A stretch of DNA of 33,710 nt from contig UQTD01000013.1 in the NCBI GenBank assembly GCA_900543845.1, positions 1 through 33,710 on the forward strand. Direction: 5' to 3'. The stretch is from an uncultured Collinsella sp. (lineage in GTDB: Bacteria; Actinomycetota; Coriobacteriia; Coriobacteriales; Coriobacteriaceae). The notes under the pieces are model-generated. The model had not been told where the DNA came from and ran no database searches. It saw nothing but the letters and a program-made list of their open reading frames with translations. This document shows positions 1 through 6,865 of this stretch, in pieces; within the stretch, counting starts at the first letter, position 1; every line of letters starts with the position of its first letter. The translations under genes were made by a program, and so were the position numbers.

Positions 1-40
1 GGGGCCATTGTGGCTCTTGACAGCGGATTGGGTCATATGA

Positions 41-185
41 GCGAGCGGTCGCCAGGGCGAACAAATTGGCATGAAAAGAGGGCGGCATAGACCTTCTGGT
101 CATGCCGCCCTCTTTGAATGACAAGTTGTCGCCCTGGTGACCGCGCAGCGTCGGCCCGTTACGGCGTTTGGTAAAACGCCGTAAC
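41..185 (-). repeat. Structured 3'-end hairpin element, family A, copy 1
   Basis: A long imperfect hairpin (about 47-143) has its tip at 90-101, the self-complementary loop GACCTTCTGGTC, flanked by the stem 77-88 / 102-115. A separate 12-bp hairpin follows at 158-185. The same architecture, loop and second hairpin recur at 3251-3397 with a different stem sequence. On the minus strand the element begins 2 nt after the stop codon of the dehydrogenase gene at 188, so it probably forms the 3' end of that transcript. There is no clear U-tract, so simple intrinsic termination is not obvious. Strand is assigned from the upstream gene. Confidence 0.75.
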
Positions 186-187
186 TC

Positions 188-988
188 TTAAGGCCGCTGG
201 CCCATGCCGCCCTCGAGGGTGACGGTCTCGCCGTTCATATACTTAAAGTCGGGGCCGCAAAGCTGAACGACCACGCGGCCGATTTCCTTCTCGACGTCGC
301 CGTAGTGGCCCGCCGGCGGCATGTGGACGTTGGCCTTGAACGCCTCGGGGTAAGCATCCTGGAAGTTCTCGAGCGCAGCAGTCCAGGCAAGCGGGCACAC
401 GATGTTGACGTTGATGCCGTCCTTGCCCCACTCGTTGGCGGCGACGCGGGTCAAGCCGCGGATGCCTTCCTTGGCGGCGGCGTAGCTGCACTGGCCGTAG
501 TTGCCAAACAGGCCGGCGCCCGAAGCAAAGTTGACCACGGAGCCCTTGGTCTCCTTCAGGTGCGGATAGGCCTTCTGCATGTACAGGTAGGTGGCATACA
601 GGCCAGAGTAAATGGCCAGGTTAAACTGGTCCATAGTGTGGTCGGCGATGGTCACGCCCGAGGCGCTGGCCTGGGCGTTGTTGACGACGGCGTCGATGCG
701 GCCGAACTCCTCAATCGCCTTGTCGATAACGTTCTGTACGACGGCCTCGTTGTCCTGACCGGCAGAAACATCGGCCTGAACAGGCAGAACCTTGACGCCG
801 TACTCAGCCTCGAGAGACTCCTTGGCGGCCTCGAGCTTGGCGACGTTGCGGCCGGTGATGACGAGGTTCGCGCCCTCCTTGGCAAAAGCGATATCGATGC
901 CGTAGCCGATGGAGCCAGCAGAGCCGTCCTTAAGCGTGGCCTTGCCGCCGCCGGTGACGATCACGGTCTTACCAGTGAAAAGTCCCAT
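188..988 (-). CDS. SDR-family NAD(P)-dependent oxidoreductase with expanded glycine-rich loop
   Basis: This 266-residue protein is a classical-size short-chain dehydrogenase and probably oxidises or reduces an alcohol/ketone with NAD(P) in the cytoplasm; the substrate cannot be read from sequence. The Rossmann glycine motif begins TGGGK, but about eight extra residues (ATLKDGSA) precede GSIGYG. The active site shows the Ser of FASGAG and the YxxxK of SYAAAK. The usual NNAG is NNAQ. The C-terminal NGETVTLEGG is typical of the family. The start was set at ATG 988, with AAAGGA upstream, rather than an in-frame ATG at 1084 that lacks a ribosome site and adds 32 unlike residues. It appears monocistronic. 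A 3-oxoacyl-ACP reductase-like or sugar/steroid dehydrogenase role is possible. Confidence 0.88.
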   Translation of the reverse strand: MGLFTGKTVIVTGGGKATLKDGSAGSIGYGIDIAFAKEGANLVITGRNVAKLEAAKESLEAEYGVKVLPVQADVSAGQDNEAVVQNVIDKAIEEFGRIDAVVNNAQASASGVTIADHTMDQFNLAIYSGLYATYLYMQKAYPHLKETKGSVVNFASGAGLFGNYGQCSYAAAKEGIRGLTRVAANEWGKDGINVNIVCPLAWTAALENFQDAYPEAFKANVHMPPAGHYGDVEKEIGRVVVQLCGPDFKYMNGETVTLEGGMGQRP

Positions 989-1115
989 ACGAAGTCCTTT
1001 CAAAATCGCGACGGGCACGCCCGCCGACTGCGCGCATCCAAAATAAACGCGCCAAAAGCTGAAATGCAACTTTAGCTTCTTCAAGTGAAAAGAAAAGGCC
1101 TCGGCAGGCGAACGG

Positions 1116-1145
1116 CATAACGTCTTTCGGCGAAGGGATTGTCAA
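1116..1145 (-). promoter_or_regulatory. Candidate promoter of the minus-strand SDR gene
   Basis: On the minus strand a perfect -35 TTGACA (1140-1145) is followed after 18 bp by GTTATG (1116-1121), a partial -10. It would give a leader of about 120 nt before the start codon at 988. The rest of the 989-1284 gap shows nothing else I can support. Confidence 0.45.
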
Positions 1146-1284
1146 GTACAAACTGGATAAAGTGGCCGAGTTTTTGCTATCGACGCGAGCCATCGAACAC
1201 GTTTTGAAACTTTGCTGCGGCGCGCGGGATGTCGGCGCGAGACTTTATCATAGGGTGACAAACAACGATGAGGAGCACATGCCT

Positions 1285-3048
1285 ATGACAGACGAGCTGG
1301 ACCCCCAGACTCAGCAGCATATTGATGATTCCGCAGACGTCGCCGCAGATACTGACGCTGCGACCTGCAATGATACCGACGTCGACGACGCCACTCTGGA
1401 TAACGGCGCTGCGGCGGAAACCCCTGCGACCGAAAATGCCGACGAGCAAAACGGCGATTCGGCCGCTCAGGACGACGCCCCCGAAAAGGACGCCACCCCG
1501 CAACCAGCGGGCCCCATCGAGGTGTCTTCGGAAGAAGAGCTCGACGCCGTCATGGACTCCATGATGGATGCCGTCAAAGCGATGAAGGACGCTGTCGCCG
1601 ATGCCGATGTCGACGCCGAGGAAGAGGAAGCCGCCGAGGCTGCCTCGACGTTTGTGCCCGGCGAGACCCCGGTTGCCGACCAGGGCAGCACCATGCCCTC
1701 GTTCCTGCAACTCGAGCACCCCACGATCGGCGCCGATGCGGTCGACCCGCATGCAGCGGGCTTTTCCGTGATTGAAGGCGGCACCGGCAATATCGCCGCG
1801 CCGCAGACTGCCGATACGAATGCCGCCGAGGCCGTACACCCGACCACCTCGCACGCCCCCGCCACGAGCCGCGACCTGGGGAGCGCCGTCTCAAATACCG
1901 CTAACGCCGTGGGCACTTTTATCGCCCAGGGCGCGTCGGCCATGCGCGAGATGAACGCCGCCAAGAAGGCACTCGCCGATGCCCGCGCCCATTTAGCCGA
2001 GCTTGAGCAGCGCATCGCCGACCAGGCAGAGGAGCTCGAGACGCGCCAGGACATCGCAGGCCGCTACGATCAGATCATCGCCGATCAACGCCAGGCGATT
2101 GCCGCGGCACAAAAGACCGCTGCGGCAGCTGAAAGTAACCGTGATGCCCATGCCGCCAAAGCGACGGAGCTCAAGGGTCAGCTCGAGCAAATGAAGGCAG
2201 AGGACGATGCGACCGAGCTCCGCCTGAAGGCTGCACTCGACGCCGTGGAAGCCCGCGAGGCGAGCTCGCGCGAGACCGGCAACCGCCTCGTTCGTCGCCT
2301 TGAGGATTCCAAGCGTATCCGCGACAAAGTGAAGGCTGAGCGCGATGCCGGTGTCGCCACCGCACGACAAACTGCCGATGCTACGCGCGCACAGCTCGAG
2401 ACCTTGCGTCGCGAGTATGCCGAGCTGCAGCGCAACCCTTCGGCAAATCCCGCCAATTACACCGTACGCACCAACGAGTTGTCTATGCAAATCTCCGACG
2501 CTGCCGACGCCCTCCGCAAGGCCGAGGAAGATATTCCGCGCGTGACTGCCGATCTTGAGCATTCACTTGCCGCCGCCGAGCAGGCCGTCGAGCAGGCACA
2601 GGCCCCCATCGCCGACGCTAAACGCGCGCACCAGGCCGTAACGGCTGAGGCAGATGCCGCGCGCGACGAGCTGCAGTCCGCAAAAACTACCGCCGCGACG
2701 CGCCAGCGCGAGCTGCGCGAAAAGATCGCCACGCAGGACAAGGCACGCCGCGAGCAAGAGCAGGCCATCGCAAACGCCCGGGCAGATGCCGCGCATGCGC
2801 AGTCGATTATCGAGCAGGCGACCGAGGTGCACGACCATCCCGAGATCACCGAATCGCTCGCCGGGTCCTTGGCGCGCGACAAGGCCGAGCATACCGAGAC
2901 CGAGCGCGAAGTTGCCCAACTCGAGGCCGCCGAAGACGACGTTCGCAAGCGAACCCGCGACTCACGCGTCAAATTCACCGGAGCCATCGCCTGCATCATC
3001 GCAGCAATCCTGGTGATCATCCTGATCTGGCTGTTCGCGAGCAAGTAA
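1285..3048 (+). CDS. Large acidic coiled-coil protein with C-terminal membrane anchor, function unknown
   Basis: The 587-residue protein has three visible parts. Residues 1 to about 150 are a low-complexity, very acidic region rich in Asp, Ala and Thr. Residues about 210-560 are long heptad-like Ala/Glu/Arg/Gln stretches typical of coiled coil. The last 24 residues are a single hydrophobic helix (FTGAIACIIAAILVII...), so the protein looks tail-anchored with most of its mass in the cytoplasm. I recognise no enzymatic motif. Two in-frame ATGs, 1279 and 1285, follow AGGAG (1271-1275); 1285 has the better 9-nt spacing. A scaffold or envelope-associated role would fit the architecture, but that is inference. 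The gene stands alone between minus-strand genes and ends 25 bp before a terminator-like hairpin. Confidence 0.8.
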   Translation: MTDELDPQTQQHIDDSADVAADTDAATCNDTDVDDATLDNGAAAETPATENADEQNGDSAAQDDAPEKDATPQPAGPIEVSSEEELDAVMDSMMDAVKAMKDAVADADVDAEEEEAAEAASTFVPGETPVADQGSTMPSFLQLEHPTIGADAVDPHAAGFSVIEGGTGNIAAPQTADTNAAEAVHPTTSHAPATSRDLGSAVSNTANAVGTFIAQGASAMREMNAAKKALADARAHLAELEQRIADQAEELETRQDIAGRYDQIIADQRQAIAAAQKTAAAAESNRDAHAAKATELKGQLEQMKAEDDATELRLKAALDAVEAREASSRETGNRLVRRLEDSKRIRDKVKAERDAGVATARQTADATRAQLETLRREYAELQRNPSANPANYTVRTNELSMQISDAADALRKAEEDIPRVTADLEHSLAAAEQAVEQAQAPIADAKRAHQAVTAEADAARDELQSAKTTAATRQRELREKIATQDKARREQEQAIANARADAAHAQSIIEQATEVHDHPEITESLAGSLARDKAEHTETEREVAQLEAAEDDVRKRTRDSRVKFTGAIACIIAAILVIILIWLFASK

Positions 3049-3073
3049 ACCCGCTGCCAAAAACGCTCAACGC

Positions 3074-3144
3074 AGTTGCGGTGAGATAGTTCCTGTTGAG
3101 CCCTCAAAAAGGCCAATTCAAGAACTATCTCACCGCAACTTTTT
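3074..3144 (+). terminator. Hairpin of the GTTGCGGTG family, copy 1, terminator-like
   Basis: Nineteen-base arms at 3074-3092 and 3122-3140 are perfectly complementary (AGTTGCGGTGAGATAGTTC and its complement) around a 29-nt loop, followed by five T. It sits 25 nt after the coiled-coil gene and probably ends its transcript. A sister copy with compensatory stem changes lies at 22824-22890. Confidence 0.7.
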
Positions 3145-3158
3145 GATTGGTGCAAGGT

Positions 3159-3212
3159 AGTCATTGGGGACGTTCTTAAACGACTAGTCATTCAAGAACG
3201 TCCCCAATGACT
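3159..3212. repeat. Perfect 19-bp inverted repeat with CATTGGGGAC arms
   Basis: Arms 3159-3177 and 3194-3212 are perfectly complementary around a 16-nt loop. It lies between the GTTGCGGTG hairpin and the family A element. A related CATTGGGGAC hairpin (22755-22787) again sits beside a GTTGCGGTG hairpin. It could act as a convergent terminator structure between 3048 and 3398; there is no clear T-run. With its neighbours it fills the 349-bp gap 3049-3397. Confidence 0.65.
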
Positions 3213-3250
3213 AGTTGACGACCAAAGAAATGCGGGTGTTTTGGCAACGA

Positions 3251-3397
3251 CAGCGAGCGGGTCGCATTTGAGACAAGGTGACGTGAAACGAAAGGGCGCT
3301 GACCTTCTGGTCGCGCCCTTGAAGTTGAACGTCAGATTGTCTCAAATGCGACCCGCGCAGCGTCGAGCCGTTACGGCGTCTGGTAAAACGCCGTAAC
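3251..3397 (-). repeat. Structured 3'-end hairpin element, family A, copy 2
   Basis: It has the same order of parts as 41-185: AGCGAGCGG boundary, long imperfect stem, tip loop GACCTTCTGGTC (3301-3312), GCGCAGCGTCG segment, then a hairpin with GTTACGGCGT / ACGCCGTAAC arms (3370-3379, 3388-3397). The stem sequences differ from copy 1, but both arms change together. It abuts the stop codon of the DAHP synthase gene (3398-3400) with no spacer, as copy 1 nearly does with its gene. Confidence 0.75.
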
Positions 3398-4429
3398 CTA
3401 CACCCGTTCCGCGATCTCGCGGATGAGGTAGTCGGTCTTTTCCCAGCCCAGGCACGGGTCGGTGATCGACTTGCCAAAGACGCCGCCGTCGACCGGCTGG
3501 TTGCCGTCTTCTAGGTAGGACTCGATCATAAAGCCCTTGACCAGCTTGGAGATGGACTCGTTGCGGCGGCAGCTGTCGAGCACCTCCTTGCAAATGCGAT
3601 ACTGCTCCAGCGGACGCTTGCCCGAGTTGTCGTGGTTGCAGTCGATGACCGCTGCCGGATTGGCATAGCCGGCATGCTCGGTATAGCGTTCGGCCAGGCG
3701 TTCCAGGTGTTCGTAGTGGTAGTTGGGGTAGGTGCGCCCATCGAGACCGATGTAGCCACGCATAACGGCGTGTGCGAGCGGGTTGCCGTCGCACTCGACC
3801 TCCCAGTTGCGGAAGATGAAGCTCTGGTGCGCCTGGGCGGCGTAAATTGAGTTGAGCATAACGGTGGTAGAGCCGGCAGTGGGATTCTTCATGCCGACGG
3901 GTACCGAAATGCCGCTCGACACCAGACGGTGCTCCTGGTTCTCTACCGAGCGTGCGCCCACGGCGACATAGCTCAGCAGGTCAACGAGGTATTGGTAGTT
4001 GGACGGATAGAGCATCTCGTCGGCGGTGAAGAAACCCGTTTCCTCAATAACGCGCAGGTGCATATGGCGGATGGCCTTGACGCCCTCGAGCAGGTCGTCG
4101 GGAGCCTCGGGGTTGGGGTTGTGCAGCAGGCCCTTGTAGCCGGTGCCCTTGGTGCGCGGCTTGTTGGTGTAGACGCGCGGAATGATAATGAGCTTGTCCT
4201 TGACCTCCTCGGCGGTCTTGGCCAGACGATTCATATACTCGAGAACCGAATCCTCGCGGTCGGCAGAGCACGGGCCGATGATGAGCACCTTGCGTGCGTC
4301 CTCGCCGGTAAAGACTTTGGCGACCTCGGCGTCAAATGCCTGCTTTTTGGCGGTAAGCTCGGCAGAAAGTGGCATTTCCTCGCGGATCTCCATGGGGATC
4401 GGCAGCCTGCGTTTGAATTCCATGGCCAT
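3398..4429 (-). CDS. aroF: 3-deoxy-7-phosphoheptulonate (DAHP) synthase, class I
   Basis: This 343-residue enzyme condenses phosphoenolpyruvate with erythrose-4-phosphate, the first step of the shikimate pathway to Trp, Tyr and Phe, in the cytoplasm. Length and motifs match the AroF/AroG/AroH class: LIIGPCSADR (about residues 48-57), the substrate loop KPRTKGTGYKG, the VGMKNPTAGS segment, and metal/substrate residues in DCNHDNSGK and near the C-terminal end in VDGGVFGKSITDPCLGW. The start ATG at 4429 is preceded by GAGGAG. No separate regulatory domain is present; which amino acid inhibits it cannot be told. It is monocistronic, with its own promoter at 4484-4512 and a family A hairpin touching its stop codon. 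The symbol follows the common name for the class; aroG or aroH would be equally apt. Confidence 0.95.
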   Translation of the reverse strand: MAMEFKRRLPIPMEIREEMPLSAELTAKKQAFDAEVAKVFTGEDARKVLIIGPCSADREDSVLEYMNRLAKTAEEVKDKLIIIPRVYTNKPRTKGTGYKGLLHNPNPEAPDDLLEGVKAIRHMHLRVIEETGFFTADEMLYPSNYQYLVDLLSYVAVGARSVENQEHRLVSSGISVPVGMKNPTAGSTTVMLNSIYAAQAHQSFIFRNWEVECDGNPLAHAVMRGYIGLDGRTYPNYHYEHLERLAERYTEHAGYANPAAVIDCNHDNSGKRPLEQYRICKEVLDSCRRNESISKLVKGFMIESYLEDGNQPVDGGVFGKSITDPCLGWEKTDYLIREIAERV

Positions 4430-4483
4430 AGGGGTCTCCTCAATCTATAGAAAGAGCAATAAGCGGATTGTCGAATGCTCGGC

Positions 4484-4512
4484 ATTATCCGCTGTCGCAC
4501 GCTAAAGTGCAA
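4484..4512 (-). promoter_or_regulatory. Promoter of the DAHP synthase gene
   Basis: On the minus strand -35 TTGCAC (4507-4512), a 17-bp spacer and -10 GATAAT (4484-4489) form a good sigma-70 type promoter. The predicted leader is only about 45 nt, too short for a Trp-type leader-peptide attenuator or a T-box. Confidence 0.65.
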
Positions 4513-4524
4513 GCCCTCGTCACC

Positions 4525-4558
4525 CCAAAACCTGCCAAAAAGGGACAGGTTTATTTTG
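4525..4558. repeat. Small inverted repeat upstream of the DAHP synthase promoter
   Basis: AAACCTG and CAGGTTT (within 4528-4552) are complementary around CCAAAAAGGGA. The pairing continues through CCAAAA / TTTTGG with a 3-nt bulge. It lies just upstream of the -35 box and could be an operator or another intergenic hairpin; nothing decides between them. Confidence 0.4.
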
Positions 4559-4647
4559 GTCGGTTTTATCTGGGAAAATGTCGGCACTCGCCGGAAGGGG
4601 AGGGTCGGCGTACGGCACGCTGGAGCAAGTTGGATCTTCTGCGGCAT

Positions 4648-4887
4648 ACCCCGTGGGCAAAAAATGGCAAATATGAGTACTGGTACTGGCGTAGTATCAT
4701 ATCGAGCTTACAAGATAATAGACACTACAGTAAATATGTTCATTAACGTTGGCACACAGAAGCATACTGACGGGCGTTTTGATTAATTTGAAGGCGTATA
4801 GAAGCCGCAAAGAGGCCATTTGAGGCGGTTTTGGCTGCTACTAAAAATGTAACAGTACTCATATTTGACCTTTTTTGGCCACAGGGT
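4648..4887. mobile_element. MITE-like element: 240 bp with 35-bp terminal inverted repeats
   Basis: Ends 4648-4682 and 4853-4887 are inverted copies matching at 31 of 35 positions, including the perfect 15-mer CAAATATGAGTACTG and its complement. The 170 bp between them is visibly more AT-rich than the surroundings and has no credible reading frame. This looks like a non-autonomous miniature transposon, or a pair of inverted binding sites. I could not identify an unambiguous target duplication at its edges, and no transposase is nearby. With the promoter and the downstream terminator it accounts for most of the gene-free stretch 4430-5008. Confidence 0.5.
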
Positions 4888-4941
4888 CCGGAAGGGGCTG
4901 TCAATCGGGCCCCAAGAGAGCTAATTCGAGGGCCGCAGAGC

Positions 4942-4977
4942 AAAAAACGGGGACGCAGATTGTCCTGCGTCCCCGTT
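4942..4977 (-). terminator. Intrinsic terminator of the ABC exporter operon
   Basis: Arms 4946-4958 and 4965-4977 are a perfect 13-bp stem (AACGGGGACGCAG and complement). On the minus strand it is followed by six T (4942-4947, overlapping the arm base). It lies 31 nt beyond the stop of the second exporter gene. Confidence 0.85.
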
Positions 4978-5008
4978 CTCGGGCGTTATTCGTTCCTTGC
5001 GACAGAAT

Positions 5009-6865
5009 TTACGCCGCCTCGTCGAACTGCGAGTTGTACAGGTCGGCGTAGAAGCCGCCCTGGGCGAGCAGCTCGTCGTGCGTGCCCTTCTCGACGATGT
5101 CGCCGTCGCGAATCACCAAGATCACGTCGGCGTTGCGGATCGTGGACAGGCGGTGCGCGATGACAAAGCTGGTGCGGCCCTGCATCAGCGCATCCATGGC
5201 GCGCTGAATGAGCTCCTCGGTACGGGTATCGACGTTGGAAGTCGCCTCGTCCAGAATCAGTGCCGGGCGGTCGGCCAAAATGGCACGGGCGATGGTCACG
5301 AGCTGGCGCTGACCCTGCGACAGGTTGGTGCCTTCCTCGTTGATCATAAAGTCGTAGCCGCCGGCGAGCGTATGAATAAAGTGGTCGCAGCGTGCGGCGC
5401 GCGCAGCGGCCTCGACCTCGGCATCGCTCGCGTCGGGGCGTCCGTAGCGGATGTTCTCGCGGATGGTGCCGTTAAACAGCCAGGTGTCCTGCAGCACCAT
5501 GGCAAACTCGCCGCGCAGTGCCGCGCGGTCCCAGTCGCGCACATCGACGCCCTCGACACGCAGCGAGCCGCCGTCCACGTCGTAAAAGCGCTGCAGCAGC
5601 TTAATGAGCGTGGTCTTGCCGGCGCCGGTGGGGCCGACGATGGCAATGGTTTGGCCGGGCTGCGCCTCGCAGCTAAAGTCGTGGATGATGGTCTTGTCGG
5701 GCGTGTAGCCAAACTTGACATGGTCGAACTCCACGTGGCCGGGGCGCTTCTCGGGAATCTGCGCGTCGGCCTTCTGCTCCTCCTCGGGCGCGGCCAGGAA
5801 CTCAAACACACGCTCGGTGGCGGCGGCCATCGACTGCATCGTGTTGCTCACGTTGCCCAGCTGCTGCACCGGCTGCGTAAAGTTGCGCACGTACTGGATA
5901 AAGCTCTGGATGTCGCCGGGCGTGGCATTGCCGGTCAGCGCGAGCTGCGCGCCCACCACGACGACGCCCACGTAGCCCATGTTGCCCACCAAGCTCATAA
6001 GCGGCATCATCAGGCCCGACAGGAACTGCGAGCGCCAGCCACTAATAAAGAGGCGGTCGTTTTGACGGTCGAACTTTTCGATCGAGGCCTCGGCGCGGTC
6101 GAACACCTGAATGACGTTCTGGCCGGCAAAGTCTTCCTCGATAATGCCGTTGACGGCGCCCAGAACCTGCTGTTGCTCGCGGAAGTACGGCTGCGAGAAG
6201 TGAATCATTACGGTCAAGATAATCGCGGCGGCCGGCAGCGTGAGCACGGTGACGCCGGTAAGCGGCAGGCTGATCGAAAGCATCATGACGAGCACGCCGA
6301 TAATCTGCGTCACCGACGTGATGAGCTGCGTCACGCTCTGGTTGAGCGACTGACCCAGCGTATCGACGTCGTTGGTGATGCGGCTGAGTACGTCTCCCTT
6401 GCTGTGGCCGTTGAAGTAACTCATCGGCACGACGGCAATCTTGGCGGCGATTTCCTTGCGCATGCGGTAGCAGATCTTTTGCGTGACGCCGGTCATGAGC
6501 CAGCCTTGGACCAGGCTGCAGACAGAGCTCGCCAGATACAGGCAGAGCAAAAAGCCGAGCGTCTTGGCGATCCAGTCAAAGTCAACGTCGCCGGTGCCGT
6601 TGACCTTGGCGACCAGGCCTTCGAACAGCTTGGTCGTAACCTGGCCGAGCACCTTGGGTCCCACAATGTTAAAGATGACCGAGCACACGGCAAAGGCGAC
6701 GGCGGCAAACACGGCAATCTTGTGCTGGCCGATATAGCCGAGCAGCTGCCTCATGGTGCCCTTAAAGTCCTTGGCCTTTTCGCCGCGACGCATGCCGCCC
6801 ATGCGGCCCATGGGACCACGCTGGCGGGTGGGCTTGGGAATCTGAGTCTTGGTCTCGTCTGCCAT
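5009..6865 (-). CDS. ABC exporter half-transporter, catalytic-site subunit (permease-ATPase)
   Basis: The 618 residues comprise a six-helix exporter membrane domain (about 45-345) and an ATPase domain (about 375-610). ATPase motifs: Walker A GPTGAGKTT (411-419), Q-loop Gln459, signature LSQGQ (515-519), Walker B ALILD (535-539) followed by the catalytic Glu540, and switch His571. It is therefore competent for hydrolysis, but its signature deviates from LSGGQ, as expected in one half of a heterodimeric exporter. The basic, Gly/Met-rich N-terminus is cytoplasmic. Its start codon overlaps the stop of the partner gene by 1 nt (TAATG), so the two are translationally coupled. It sits third in the operon marR-like, partner, this gene. 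The substrate is unknown; a drug or lipid-like compound is plausible. Confidence 0.93.
   Translation of the reverse strand: MADETKTQIPKPTRQRGPMGRMGGMRRGEKAKDFKGTMRQLLGYIGQHKIAVFAAVAFAVCSVIFNIVGPKVLGQVTTKLFEGLVAKVNGTGDVDFDWIAKTLGFLLCLYLASSVCSLVQGWLMTGVTQKICYRMRKEIAAKIAVVPMSYFNGHSKGDVLSRITNDVDTLGQSLNQSVTQLITSVTQIIGVLVMMLSISLPLTGVTVLTLPAAAIILTVMIHFSQPYFREQQQVLGAVNGIIEEDFAGQNVIQVFDRAEASIEKFDRQNDRLFISGWRSQFLSGLMMPLMSLVGNMGYVGVVVVGAQLALTGNATPGDIQSFIQYVRNFTQPVQQLGNVSNTMQSMAAATERVFEFLAAPEEEQKADAQIPEKRPGHVEFDHVKFGYTPDKTIIHDFSCEAQPGQTIAIVGPTGAGKTTLIKLLQRFYDVDGGSLRVEGVDVRDWDRAALRGEFAMVLQDTWLFNGTIRENIRYGRPDASDAEVEAAARAARCDHFIHTLAGGYDFMINEEGTNLSQGQRQLVTIARAILADRPALILDEATSNVDTRTEELIQRAMDALMQGRTSFVIAHRLSTIRNADVILVIRDGDIVEKGTHDELLAQGGFYADLYNSQFDEAA

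Noticed and set aside
4430..4480. Leader-peptide attenuator or T-box before the DAHP synthase gene
   Set aside because: The predicted leader is only about 45 nt, with no aromatic codon run and no T-box sequence.
4475..4786. Open frame of 103 codons upstream of the DAHP synthase gene, plus strand
   Set aside because: It runs through the DAHP synthase promoter and into the MITE-like element, has no ribosome site, and its composition is not protein-like.
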